Shown here one piece after another: positions 8,536 through 18,900 of a DNA stretch of 64,000 nt (the stretch's first letter is position 1; every line of letters begins with the position of its first letter). The stretch is taken from contig CP179212.1 in assembly GCA_051201675.1 (NCBI GenBank), positions 1,488,001-1,552,000 of the forward strand. The letters are read 5' to 3'. The notes below the pieces were generated by a model. That model saw nothing but the letters and a program-made list of their open reading frames with translations. It made no database searches and was not told the DNA's origin. This DNA comes from HTCC2207 sp002685195 (GTDB lineage: Bacteria; Pseudomonadota; Gammaproteobacteria; Pseudomonadales; Porticoccaceae). A program made the translations under genes and the position numbers.

Positions 8536-10362
8536 TTACTCATTGTACAGTGCGTTGTAAATTGCTTCAGCAACCTTTTTATTTATATTAGCAACCTTCA
8601 TAAGATCCGCAACACTTGCTTTCTTAACTTCTACAACCCCACCAAAGTGCTTGAGTAGATCTCGTCTGCGAGTAGGGCCTACTCCTGGAATCCCTTCCAG
8701 TGGCGAAGTACGACGTTTCTTATCTCGTCGAGCTTTATGGCCGGTAATAGCAAATCGATGAGCTTCATCTCTTATTTGCTGAATTAGGTGCAACGCCGCT
8801 TGTTGAGGGCGAGCAACCACTTTATTATTTTGATCGGCCAAAATGAGCGTTTCCATACCCGGCTTACGTGTTGTGCCTTTTGCCACACCAATAATCATTA
8901 CGCCAACCACTCCAAGATCTGAAAGAACAGATTTAGCAACGCCAATCTGACCTTTACCACCATCGATTAACAAGATATCCGGTAGCTTTCCCTCTCCTTT
9001 CATAAGACGCGTGTAGCGCCTTCTAATTGCCTGCTCCATTGCCGCATAATCATCACCGCCGGTAATATCTTCAATATTAAAGCGCCGATAATCACTTTTT
9101 AGCGCGCCACTATTGTTGTCGAAGACTACGCAGGAGGCGACCACTGCCTCACCACTACTATGACTTATATCAAAGCACTCTAGCCTTTCAGGAGTAACAT
9201 CTAGATTGAGAGTTTCACGTAATGATTCAAACCGCTGCTCCAAAGTCTGCTTGGATGCTAACTTGCCAGCCAGATTTTGCTCCGCGGTGCGCTGCGCCAA
9301 TTCAATCCATTTGGCTCTGAAACCTCTGACCTTATCGCGTATCTCTATATTTCTGCCAATACGCTCGCTTAGAGCGTCAGTGAGTAACTGAGAACCCTCA
9401 AACTGTGCGTTGACGAGAATCTCTTTGGGAAGATCTGGCCGCCCTCCACCAGAGAGGTAAAGTTGTGGAACGAACTCCTCAAGAAGATCACTTGGCAGTT
9501 CAGCCAACGGTGTCTTTGGATAGTAACTGCGGCTTCCTAATATACGCCCTTGACGAACATAGAGCATATGCACACAAGCCTGCCCATTACTGACGGCAGC
9601 TGCTATGACATCAATAGTGCCCCTGCCTTTTTCAATCATCTGTTGGGCTTGAACCTGGCGTAAAGCTGAAATCTGGTCTCGGTAATCCGCCGCTTTTTCA
9701 AACAGAAGTTCCTCAGACGCCTTTTCCATATCTCTTTCTAGTTGGCGAAGAAGCTTATCGGCTTTACCGTCTAAATACAGGCGGGTTAAATTAACATCAG
9801 ATGCATAATCATCCGTGCTAATAAATTCTACACAGGGCGCAGTGCAACGCTTAATTTGGTACTGCAGACAAGGACGAGATCTGTTTTTAAAAAACACATC
9901 CTCGCACTGGCGCACTTTAAAGGTCTTTTGCAGAAAACCCATGCTGTCTCGGACTGCATGAACACTGGGGAACGGCCCAAAATAAGTACCTTTAGCTTTT
10001 TTTGGCCCCCGATGAAGCGCCAAGCGAGGCCACCTGTCCTTGTCTGATAAAAAGATATAGGGATAGCTCTTATCATCTCGCATCAAAATGTTAAACGGCG
10101 GACGATATTGCTTGATCAAGTTATGCTCGAGAATTAATGCTTCGGTCTCAGTCTCCGTTACAGTTACATCAACTTGAACTATGCGCTTAACCAGTGCAGC
10201 TGTCTTAGCGGTTAGGCCTGTTTTACGAAAATAGCTTGTGACCCGCTTTTTTAGATTCTTAGCTTTGCCCACATACAAAACCTGCCCCTCACCATCGAGC
10301 ATCTGATAAATGCCTGGGCGCTGAGTGAGCGATTTTAAGAATGATTGATGATCGAAAGCCAT
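8536..10362 (-). CDS. uvrC: Excinuclease ABC subunit C
   Basis: 608 residues, normal length. Makes both incisions around damaged DNA during UvrABC nucleotide excision repair. It has an N-terminal GIY-YIG nuclease domain (RPGIYQML...VLYVGKAKNLKKRV, residues ~14-40). A cysteine cluster around CEDVFFKNRSRPCLQYQIKRC precedes the UVR motif near residue 205-235. The C-terminal RNase H-like domain shows DISHSSGEAVVAS and LLIDGGKGQ. The protein ends in a helix-hairpin-helix pair (GIPGVGPTRRRDLLKHFGG). The gacA/uvrY response-regulator gene that often precedes uvrC is not next to it here. Confidence 0.97.
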   Translation of the reverse strand: MAFDHQSFLKSLTQRPGIYQMLDGEGQVLYVGKAKNLKKRVTSYFRKTGLTAKTAALVKRIVQVDVTVTETETEALILEHNLIKQYRPPFNILMRDDKSYPYIFLSDKDRWPRLALHRGPKKAKGTYFGPFPSVHAVRDSMGFLQKTFKVRQCEDVFFKNRSRPCLQYQIKRCTAPCVEFISTDDYASDVNLTRLYLDGKADKLLRQLERDMEKASEELLFEKAADYRDQISALRQVQAQQMIEKGRGTIDVIAAAVSNGQACVHMLYVRQGRILGSRSYYPKTPLAELPSDLLEEFVPQLYLSGGGRPDLPKEILVNAQFEGSQLLTDALSERIGRNIEIRDKVRGFRAKWIELAQRTAEQNLAGKLASKQTLEQRFESLRETLNLDVTPERLECFDISHSSGEAVVASCVVFDNNSGALKSDYRRFNIEDITGGDDYAAMEQAIRRRYTRLMKGEGKLPDILLIDGGKGQIGVAKSVLSDLGVVGVMIIGVAKGTTRKPGMETLILADQNNKVVARPQQAALHLIQQIRDEAHRFAITGHKARRDKKRRTSPLEGIPGVGPTRRRDLLKHFGGVVEVKKASVADLMKVANINKKVAEAIYNALYNE

Positions 10363-10427
10363 ACCCGAAGTGTACCGTTTTTTAAGGCTAAAAGGATCAC
10401 CTAGGGGTTACCAAAACACTCCTATTT

Positions 10428-11543
10428 TTATCGTCGGTTGTCACTAATAGTTTGTATTAGATGATCAATTTGGTGAACAGAATTATAAATATGAGGGGAA
10501 AGTCGAATCCCCTTGGATCGGCTATCAAAAGAAATATCATTGTTTTTTAGTATATTGACCATGGAGCTATGGCTATCGCCAAAATGAAGGATCAAGGTGC
10601 CACTTCGATGATTTGGTTGTAACGGCGATACCAGCTCTCCCTCTGCTAGAGTGTTAATAATTCGATCGGCCATGGCTAGGTTATGCTCGCGAATAGTCTC
10701 AACACCGAGATCAATCACAAAACTTAAGCTCGTTGTAGCAACTACAAAGGGATGTACTGAGGGCGTTCCGCCCCAAAACTTGAGCGCATCTTTGGCATAG
10801 CGAAAGTTATGGATGTCAAATTCAAACGGATCTTCATGGGAGAACCATCCAACATTTTGCGGTTCACACTGATCTATCACATCCGCACTAACCCAGAGAA
10901 ACCCTGCGCCGGGACCACCACTAAGCCACTTCACACAGGAGCCGACAATAAAGTCAGCTCGCCATAGCTGAATATCAATCGGAATAATGCCAATAGACTG
11001 GGCAACATCGACTAATGACAAAACAGATCGTTCATTTGCCATTGCTGTTATCTCAGCTACTGGCAGCTGAGCACCATTATTAGACTGAACCTGTGTCACC
11101 AACACCAAAGCAACATCATCGGCCAAATACTCATCCCACACCTGCATGTTATTTAAATCCAGATTCCGAGGAATGTATCGGACTTGATAACCGAGCACAG
11201 AAGATTGTTGCAAAGCATAGGCCACCGAGGGGAAGTCCTCCTCGCTCATTAATATGACTTTCTTATGCTCAGAGCGCTCTAAGGAGAATATGATTTTATT
11301 TACCGCACTGGATATATTGCTCTGGGGACAAAATTGACTGCTGTCACTATTCAGAAGCTTAGCGAGGCTTGCTCTGAATCGTTCAATGCCTGCCAGCCAG
11401 TGGTCCCAGACATTTTCACCGCCTGTGCTCCAAGGCTGCCAAAAGCCTATATCTGCAGCTGATTTAGCTGTTTTCAGTGGCAGACCTACCGAATGACTGA
11501 GCATATAGGTGCCCTGCTGCTTAACAAACTTGTCTTCCATCAT
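10428..11543 (-). CDS. Kynureninase-like aminotransferase class V (PLP) enzyme
   Basis: About 371 residues from the ATG at 11543, which overlaps the upstream stop as ATGA. A TTG at 11552 gives three extra residues, but the coupled ATG is preferred. Fold-type I PLP features are clear: LVDVAQSIG with the cofactor-binding Asp, and SCVKWLSGGPGAGFLWV with the presumed Schiff-base Lys. The later NVGWFSHEDPFEF...FWGGTPS stretch resembles kynureninases, which cleave kynurenine-type side chains. It is translationally coupled to a PrnB-type gene, so a kynurenine-like ring-opened indole product is a plausible substrate. The exact reaction is inference; cysteine desulfurase-like chemistry is the alternative. 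Confidence 0.75.
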   Translation of the reverse strand: MMEDKFVKQQGTYMLSHSVGLPLKTAKSAADIGFWQPWSTGGENVWDHWLAGIERFRASLAKLLNSDSSQFCPQSNISSAVNKIIFSLERSEHKKVILMSEEDFPSVAYALQQSSVLGYQVRYIPRNLDLNNMQVWDEYLADDVALVLVTQVQSNNGAQLPVAEITAMANERSVLSLVDVAQSIGIIPIDIQLWRADFIVGSCVKWLSGGPGAGFLWVSADVIDQCEPQNVGWFSHEDPFEFDIHNFRYAKDALKFWGGTPSVHPFVVATTSLSFVIDLGVETIREHNLAMADRIINTLAEGELVSPLQPNHRSGTLILHFGDSHSSMVNILKNNDISFDSRSKGIRLSPHIYNSVHQIDHLIQTISDNRR

Positions 11544-12709
11544 GCCAAACAATCCTTAAGACCCTGAATGTCTCTATAGCGAGTATCAAAGCCCTCTGTA
11601 TCTGGAGCGGCACAGCGCATGTCACAAAGCTTCCTGAGGCCTTTTAACAGCACCGGTAGCGGTGGCCCGCTGGCCGTTAAATCTGCTTGGTCAGTATGAG
11701 CCCCAGATTCTGCAGGACGTTCAATAAATTTATGCACTAGGCGCTCATGATGCTGGAGAGCGACTCTGCCATGAGCCTCGCAAACCTCTAGAAAAATTCG
11801 TAAGTTAGTCTGAAACCATGGATCATTTTTATGTTCAGCCTGACAATCTAGAAAGCTATCGAGCAGACTCTTACGGCGCATACAATCACGTAACACTAGT
11901 TGATCGTCTGGGCGCATAAACAAAAACTTATCCACCAGCAATTGGGAATAATAAGGATCATCTGCTTTACAGACCCCCAGTAATAAATCAATCACGTTGA
12001 TACCTGCAAAATCACCAGCATTAGCGCCTCTGTATTCGTGCAATCCTACCCTATGCGGCCGATAGTAAGGCCGAACACAGTAAAAGAATCGATTAATATC
12101 TAACTGATCAAATAACCTCGCATTGGAGTCATACACCTCACCAAGAGCCACCTTTGCAGCAGATAACAAATCGTAAGTGATCGGGTGTGAAACACCCAAT
12201 GGTAGGCAATTTCTCAAGGCCTCAGAGGCGCGAATAAATGAAAATACACCCCGTGTATTAAAGTCTATGAATGTTTTTTCATCCTCAAGAGAGGTGAATG
12301 TTTTATATTCTCCATTTACCGCACGGTTATGGGTTTCCAGGTGACAGGATGCAAACCGAGGAATTACGCCCAATGATGCACCTAATTGCATTGCAAGAGC
12401 TGAAGCCTCAGCTAAGGGGGACTTCTTTTCTCTCGAGGGTTCGGTAATATCATGGCGTCGACAGGCAGCCATGTAAAAGCCAACATCCCCTAACAACTCA
12501 AACCCGCTGTCAAAACCTTCGTCAGTATTACCCTCATTAAGAAGATCAGCAATAAGGTCTCTGCCTTCGTCAACTAATCGCTTTTTGATCTCTTGACCTG
12601 AGGACTCTGTCAAACCAGGGTTATCAAAATATAACTCTTCCAATTCTGTATTTATTTGCCTGAAATCAGTACGGATCCACTGATCTAAAGCGCGAGCTTT
12701 TTGTGTCAT
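11540..12709 (-). CDS. PrnB-family (DUF1864) protein, haem dioxygenase-fold
   Basis: 389 residues. I recognise it as the PrnB-like family from the stretch around residues 210-270 (YYRPHRVGLHEYRGANAGDF, then INVIDLLLGVC and MRPDDQLVLRDCMRR). PrnB makes a pyrrolnitrin intermediate from chlorotryptophan and is structurally related to tryptophan/indoleamine 2,3-dioxygenases. No other pyrrolnitrin genes (halogenases) are near, so a general role on tryptophan or a derivative is more likely than antibiotic synthesis. Candidate haem-ligand histidines lie in ALQHHERLVHKF near residues 325-335. It is coupled to a kynureninase-like gene and divergent from an Lrp-type regulator. The function is inference. 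Confidence 0.7.
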   Translation of the reverse strand: MTQKARALDQWIRTDFRQINTELEELYFDNPGLTESSGQEIKKRLVDEGRDLIADLLNEGNTDEGFDSGFELLGDVGFYMAACRRHDITEPSREKKSPLAEASALAMQLGASLGVIPRFASCHLETHNRAVNGEYKTFTSLEDEKTFIDFNTRGVFSFIRASEALRNCLPLGVSHPITYDLLSAAKVALGEVYDSNARLFDQLDINRFFYCVRPYYRPHRVGLHEYRGANAGDFAGINVIDLLLGVCKADDPYYSQLLVDKFLFMRPDDQLVLRDCMRRKSLLDSFLDCQAEHKNDPWFQTNLRIFLEVCEAHGRVALQHHERLVHKFIERPAESGAHTDQADLTASGPPLPVLLKGLRKLCDMRCAAPDTEGFDTRYRDIQGLKDCLA

Positions 12710-12850
12710 TTTGGCAACCTTTAGCTATATATTTATGGCTAAATATTACCAAAATCAAGATGGCATTATCGGGCAAAAATAAAGCGTATATCTAAGCTTT
12801 ATGTGTTATATTTTATGTATAAGTTAATAAAATAGCAGATTCCACTACAA
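12710..12850 (+). promoter_or_regulatory. Divergent promoter region between PrnB-like operon and Lrp/AsnC regulator
   Basis: 141 bp of very AT-rich DNA between two divergent starts. An inverted repeat TTTAGC-N12-GCTAAA (12720-12743) sits just upstream of the PrnB-like start. The right part is rich in TATA-type hexamers (TTATATTTTATGTATAA, ~12807-12823). Lrp/AsnC regulators commonly bind such AT-rich palindromes in their own divergent promoter, so the repeat is a candidate operator. No exact promoter boxes can be fixed. Confidence 0.4.
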
Positions 12851-13324
12851 ATGAATAAAAAATTAGATAACATTGATATCGGCATACTGTCGGCATTGCA
12901 GCATAACTCTCGTATAAGTAATGCAGAGCTTTCAGCCAAAGTGAACTTATCCCAAACGCCGTGCTTAAGACGCCTTCGAAAACTAGAGGAAAGCGGACTC
13001 ATCGAGCGATACAGCGTCCAACTCAATCATCAAATGATCGGCGTAACTGTGTCTGCTTTTGTCTTTGTAAAAGTAAACAAAAATACATCAGATAATGCTT
13101 CAGCATTTGAGTCGGCGGTTGCAAACCTACCCGAGGTGACAGAATGTTGTGTACTGGCCGGGACCCATGACTACATGCTGCGCGTCAACACAGCGACTTT
13201 GCAGTCCTTTGAATTATTCTTGAAAGAGAAACTCGCCAATGTCCCTATGGCGGAAGGCATCGAATCAACAATTATTCTTAATCAATTGATTAAGAGAGAT
13301 ACGCCCTTACCCATGCTTCTCTGA
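12851..13324 (+). CDS. Lrp/AsnC family transcriptional regulator
   Basis: 157 residues, standard length. An N-terminal winged helix-turn-helix (MNKKLDNIDIGILSALQHNS...NLSQTPCLRRLRKLEESGLI, residues ~5-50) is followed by a RAM/AsnC ligand domain containing AFVFVKVN and CCVLAGTHDYMLRV. These regulators sense amino acids and assemble as octamers. Its divergent position beside the PrnB/kynureninase-like pair suggests it controls them in response to tryptophan or a related compound. That is inference from context. It converges with the choice-of-anchor-B gene 34 bp downstream. Confidence 0.92.
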   Translation: MNKKLDNIDIGILSALQHNSRISNAELSAKVNLSQTPCLRRLRKLEESGLIERYSVQLNHQMIGVTVSAFVFVKVNKNTSDNASAFESAVANLPEVTECCVLAGTHDYMLRVNTATLQSFELFLKEKLANVPMAEGIESTIILNQLIKRDTPLPMLL

Positions 13325-13357
13325 GTGACGGATACCTAACTTTCTAAGAATCTTTCT

Positions 13358-15835
13358 CTAAAAAACCAAGTAACGTCTTCTAACCATTAGTAAGCTTAAC
13401 GCTAGTACCACCATGAGCAGGGATGAATCACTTGAAGCATTATGAGCCAAAGTACAACCACCACCGCCTCCGCTACTCGCAGCGGGCGTCACAACTGGAG
13501 GTGGAGGCGGTACAACCACGTTCACCACGACAGAATCAGAACCCTCACCACCAACATCATCTGTAACCGTCAACTTAAAGGATAGCTCTGCAGCCTCACC
13601 TGGTGCTGTAAATTCTGCTGTCGCAGAATCAGCCTGAGTAATTGACACTGTTGTTCCGGACAGTTGCTCCCAAAGATACGTCAGATCGGTACTGTCAGCA
13701 TCCGTGGCTGAGCCCTGCAAGTTAACAGTAGTTTCAGCATCCACGGTCTGGTCAGAGCCAGCGTCAACGACAGGCAATTGGTTCTCATCAACCGTACCCT
13801 CGCTGGCCTCAATAGAAACCACAGCAATACTGGGGGATTCTAGAGACAAAGAACCTACAGGATCATAGAGACGAACAAAGAAACTTTCTTTTGGTTCACC
13901 CCTTGCATCAGAGGCAACTGGGATACTAATCGACTTAGATTGACTCTCACCGTCACTCCAATTAAACGTGCCAGAGTCCAGTGTAATATCACTACCATCA
14001 GTAGCTCCCACTAAGATCTCCCATTTTACACTTACATCTCCTACAGACCCGCCATTACGATCCACAGAAATCGTCGCGCTCTCGCCCTCTTCAACCAGGT
14101 AGGTTAAAGCATCGAAGCTTGCACTACCCTGGGATGGTTGGACTGTATTATCCCTGACAATATAAAGCCCACTACTAATATCACTTACCAAAACAACACC
14201 ACTTGGCAGGTAAGGATAGACTCCCCAAGCACCATTAAATGATGTGTTATCTGACACGGGAAAAGTATCAAAGAAACCTATATCAACTGGGTTTGAGGTG
14301 TCTGAAATATCTAATACAGTTACTCCTCGCGTGTAATTAGACATGTAATAGCGGTTACCCCGAACAAAACCATTATGGTCAATTGCACCAGTAGGGCCAG
14401 TCCAGGTTGACAAGAGAGATGGTGACCCGAAATCTGACAGCTCAAATAGCCGAACCGTCGAATTCAAGCCATAATCCATCTCATCGAGCTCATCGTGCAC
14501 TAAAACAACCTGTTTATCTTCGGTATACCACCCAGAATGCACGTAGGAAACCTTAGGGTATGAGGTTGTGCTCAGCCGAGCTGGCGCACTGTTTTGCGTC
14601 TTATCCCAAATCTGAAAATTGTCTTCATTAAAGTCAAAGAAAATCTCGCAATGTGGCCCCGCCGCAACACACTGAGTGTCTTTTCGATCATCGGTAACCA
14701 CCATGGAGCTGACATCATGGGAATAGTTCGTTCGCGAGGAGGACTCATTAGAGTAAACCGACTCTGGCTCTATAGGATTATCCAATCGATAGGTGTTAAA
14801 TGCCCCACCATAGCGGTTGGACCCAGCAATATGAAGAAAAGGGTCGACCCCATTGAGCGCAACTCCCAAGGAGTAATCAACATTACTTAAATAGACGTTG
14901 TGTGCACTGATATCACTATTATCCGATGCAGCCACAGATATCTCATTAGGTAACGACCGCAAATCAATAATCATAGTTCCAACAGAAGCGCTGTCTGCAG
15001 TCACATAGGCATAGCTATCCCACCGCGCAGTTACTCTATTAAAGTGCTGATAAACCTTGATATCGCGCCATGAAGTCGACTCACTAGAAACGCTCCCAAC
15101 CATGCGCGGAGTCTCCGGATCGGTCACTTCAACCACCCCAACACCATTGCGCAAGCCTAATATCGCGTACTCTTTACCATCATTAACATCATAAAAGCCC
15201 CACACATCGTTTGCTGCGGTAGGGTTTGTAGAAAAACTCGACAGAGGCACATGGGCTAAAAGGTCCATATTTTGGCAAGCATGATCACCTGCAAAACCAT
15301 CGAAACATGCAGTCGCTGGCTTTGCCACTTTTAAGCGTTCATACATTTGGATTTTCTCGCGAATGTCTCGAGTCTTATTAATGTCCAAGCCCTTGGCATC
15401 AACAATGACCGAAAAGCCTTTGGCCGATAATTCGTCAGCAAACTCGAGAGGAACACCAGTAAGACGTGTGATATTAGCAGGGTTTGCTTTTTTAAAGCCT
15501 GACAACTCACTATACAAGCCCTTGACCGGCACCAAATCACTTAAAAGATAAAAAAGTGTGTCAACATCTTCAATTTTGTAATTCCCCGCAGCCAAACGTA
15601 TGGTATCGCCTTTGTTCGACTGTAATCCCGCATAGGTAACGGTTTTACAGGGTTTTGAAGCATCATCACACTTACCACTATCAACACCACTAGACGAGAC
15701 AAAGCGTGCTTTGTCATGGTCTGCGTGTCCATGAACAAATGATGACTGGATAGTAATCACCATAAGGACCAGCGGGAAGGCAAAAAGCCTTGCCGCTAAT
15801 AGTAATAATTTTGTTCTGTCGGACATCAATACCAC
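13358..15835 (-). CDS. Choice-of-anchor-B family surface protein with Calx-beta, PKD-like domains and GlyGly-CTERM-type tail
   Basis: 825 residues. Residues 1-35 form a signal peptide ending near FVHG-HA. Residues ~45-170 resemble the start of a parallel beta-helix (SSSGVDSGKCDDASKPCKTV). Residues ~180-555 carry LVIVD-type propeller repeats typical of choice-of-anchor-B proteins (ILGLRNGVGVVEVTDPETP; GVTVLDISDTSNPVDIGFF). A Calx-beta-like domain (~570-680) and a PKD/REJ-like domain (LPVVDAGSDQTVDA, ~690-785) follow. The C-terminus is SSGGGGGCTL, a hydrophobic helix and RRR, a CTERM-type sorting tail normally cut by a rhombosortase-like enzyme. No such protease is in the window. It lies 66 bp downstream of the 2524-residue cadherin gene and may be cotranscribed. 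Confidence 0.88.
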   Translation of the reverse strand: MVLMSDRTKLLLLAARLFAFPLVLMVITIQSSFVHGHADHDKARFVSSSGVDSGKCDDASKPCKTVTYAGLQSNKGDTIRLAAGNYKIEDVDTLFYLLSDLVPVKGLYSELSGFKKANPANITRLTGVPLEFADELSAKGFSVIVDAKGLDINKTRDIREKIQMYERLKVAKPATACFDGFAGDHACQNMDLLAHVPLSSFSTNPTAANDVWGFYDVNDGKEYAILGLRNGVGVVEVTDPETPRMVGSVSSESTSWRDIKVYQHFNRVTARWDSYAYVTADSASVGTMIIDLRSLPNEISVAASDNSDISAHNVYLSNVDYSLGVALNGVDPFLHIAGSNRYGGAFNTYRLDNPIEPESVYSNESSSRTNYSHDVSSMVVTDDRKDTQCVAAGPHCEIFFDFNEDNFQIWDKTQNSAPARLSTTSYPKVSYVHSGWYTEDKQVVLVHDELDEMDYGLNSTVRLFELSDFGSPSLLSTWTGPTGAIDHNGFVRGNRYYMSNYTRGVTVLDISDTSNPVDIGFFDTFPVSDNTSFNGAWGVYPYLPSGVVLVSDISSGLYIVRDNTVQPSQGSASFDALTYLVEEGESATISVDRNGGSVGDVSVKWEILVGATDGSDITLDSGTFNWSDGESQSKSISIPVASDARGEPKESFFVRLYDPVGSLSLESPSIAVVSIEASEGTVDENQLPVVDAGSDQTVDAETTVNLQGSATDADSTDLTYLWEQLSGTTVSITQADSATAEFTAPGEAAELSFKLTVTDDVGGEGSDSVVVNVVVPPPPPVVTPAASSGGGGGCTLAHNASSDSSLLMVVLALSLLMVRRRYLVF

Positions 15836-15901
15836 TTTCGTTATACTCAGCTATTGTTTAGGATGAATGATCTTTTTGAGTTAGATTCGTTCTGTAGAGC
15901 T

Positions 15902-18900
15902 CTATTCTGTGCTGATAACTATGGTAACAAAAAGTTCTCTTACTAGCTCTGAATTCATTGCGGAGGTAGCAGTAATACGGAACTTACCTCCAACGGTATC
16001 CTGGGTAACAGCCTCTAAGAAGGATAATTCTCCAGTCTCCGAGATAGTTAGCAAGTCAATATCAAAATCGCTATCTGAGGCCCGCTCTAATCTGTAGGTC
16101 ACGCTATCGCTGCTGGATACAGTTACAGAGAAATCTCCTACCAGAGCCTCTCCAACAGATACATTTATATCGACATCAGTCGCATAATTGTTGAAGTGCG
16201 GGCAGGAAACTATCGAAGGAGATCCCACACTAAAGATATTAGTAACACTTGGGTGTGTAGACTCCGATTTTTGACCATAGAGGCTAGCATTAAGGGCATG
16301 ATCGTTCACGACTATTTGAGTAATTTGATAGTTTCCTAACTGCTGCTTTAAGAATGGAATAGTCGCCACATATTGGCCAGTCTCGGAGCTCAATAATCCA
16401 TCAGCCTCATCCCGAATATCAAACCTAACCGTTCTGCATTTTGAATCTACTGTGTTAATCCAAATATCGCGGATTGGAGAATTCGCGTCATCATCAATCT
16501 TTAAATTATCCACCTCAGCTGTAAATTTTTTAAAATCACGATCAGGCTTGTTTGTATCGGCATAGTCCGAAACTGAAAGTGACGTGAGAATTGGTGGTGT
16601 TGTGTCATATTCCTGCTCCGCATCCAAAGAACTACTCAAGCCTGAATATAAAAGAAACGGCTGAGAGCCAAAATTACTGTTATGAGCGAACATATAGCTT
16701 CGAAGATAAAGCGCAGCGTTTGGAGTAGTTTTGTGGACCCTGGCAGAGAAATCAACAACATAATCTTTTCCATTTTCGATTGAATCCGTGCTTGGATAAC
16801 TTTCCTGACTCCCTATTCCTCGGTTAATTTGTGGTTCATTTCTCTCGTCTCTATAGTCGTCATAAGAGATGTCTAAAGTTGCTTTTGGTGCAGCAAGAAT
16901 ACTAAACGAAGACTCAATTGGTAGATCAGAGAGAATTGAGAAATTAATAGACATAAAGTTATCGTCAATCTCATTGATATTCACAATAGCGTTAAAACAA
17001 GCAGCATCCCAATTAGCTAACTTACCCCAAATATCAGGAGCAAAACTATCAGAGACTACACATTCATCAGGATATACCTGATCATATCTGTAAAGTGAAT
17101 AGGTTGGCTGGTCAGAGGAACTTCTTGCGTTGCTGATAGTAACACCCTCAGATGTACTGTATTTCATGGCAAATTGAGTAGCATCTGTTAGTAACTCGGT
17201 ATCGGCAATCCTCAAATAGGTACCATCTTGAGGCGGAACCGATTCAAACTCAATGTCATCCTCCGACATATAGTAACTTGCAACATAAGTACAGTTTTCA
17301 GAGAGATCAGGGCGCAAATCTGTTTGAACTGACCATGTGTTCTCGTTATTTTTTGTTAGTTCAAAAACCTGGTAGATGTAGCCTAGCGAACACAAGTTAT
17401 TCCCACTCTGTGAATCAAAGCCGGTAAGGGATAGATACACATTTTTAGCCAAGTTAAGCTCATCTAATTCAATACTGCCGCTTAATCTGGGCGGCTCCGT
17501 ACTTGATCCGTCAGAAATAACAAAACTCTCAGAGATTACATCCTCCAGCACGTTCTTAATCGAGACGGTTACCTCTTGTTTCACGGTATAAGTACCATCG
17601 TTGACAAAAACATTTAAGCTGTAGATATTTTTTAATTCATAATTTGGCGCAGTGGTAAACTTCAGGTTGCCATCCTCTGACATGGCAAACGAGCTATCGG
17701 ACACCGAGAACGTCAGCACTTCGGAGTTATCCTTTGCAGTCACAGCGCCTACATCGAGTGTATTTTCAAATACATCAAAGTTGGCGGTCGAGGTGAATAC
17801 TGGTGGCTGCTCATCAACTGCATCAATTATATTTATTTTGATTGTTTGATCAGCGGAGTTCACTCCATCTGTAGCTGAGACTATTGCCTCAAAGGAATCC
17901 TCAGTCTCAAAATCAGGTGCAGTATCAAAGGTAAGTTGACCTGAACTCTCATTAATTGAGATATTGTCTTTAGCTATTCCAAGCTGAATAGTGGCCTCAT
18001 AGACAATGCCACTTGAATAACTATCCCCAGCACAACCAGACACGTTGAATTGACCACAACTATTCGAATAGGCAACCTCTCCTGCAACACTGAGCTCCCA
18101 TCCCATTGTATAACCAGCACCACTATTTGTTAGCTCCAAATCAATAGTTGATCCGTCAGCAGTAATATAATCCAGCACATTTAGTGTTTCATCCGAACCC
18201 ATGTCGTATATAAGTTCTTGCTGAGAGACACCATTGGAATTCTTCAGAACAATTTTAATCTGATCATCAATATCGAAGATCCGTAAAGTCACACTTTGAC
18301 CCGCAGATGGTGAAACAACATAAAAATCAGTCTCATCTAATGATGAATGAGAATCTTGAATAAACGCGTTGTTGCTATTTGTACCTTGTGTACCTTTTAC
18401 TGAATAAGTTAACGAATCACCATCCGCATCTGTCGCTGTAACAGTTCCAATAGATGTCTGATTTTCGAGCACATCAAATACATCCCCAGAGGATATTACC
18501 GGTGAGTTATCATTCAAATTGATGATATTCACGGTAATATCTTGAGTACTCTCATTAGAGCCATCAGATGCTGTGATTGTTGCGGTGTAGCTTGGCTTAT
18601 TTTCGTAATCAGTTGGCTCGATAAAACTAAGTGTCCCATCAGATGCTATCAACATGTCACTACCACTGATTGAAAGACTGATTTCACTGCTATTCTCATC
18701 GGTAACCGTCACAACGCCTATCTGAGTTTGATTCTCCTCGGCACTAAAGATAGGCCCGCTTACAAAGACCGGGGGTTCCTCATCAACAACGTCAATGATT
18801 TCAATTGTAATTTCTTGCTCAGAGCTGTTTGTTCCATCCGATGCAGTAAGCACACCAGTGTAGGTTGACTTTGTTTCATAGTCAGGAGCTGTAACAAAGG

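Noticed and set aside
11540..12709. Pyrrolnitrin biosynthesis cluster
   Set aside because: Only the PrnB-type gene is present; the halogenases PrnA/PrnC and oxygenase PrnD are absent.
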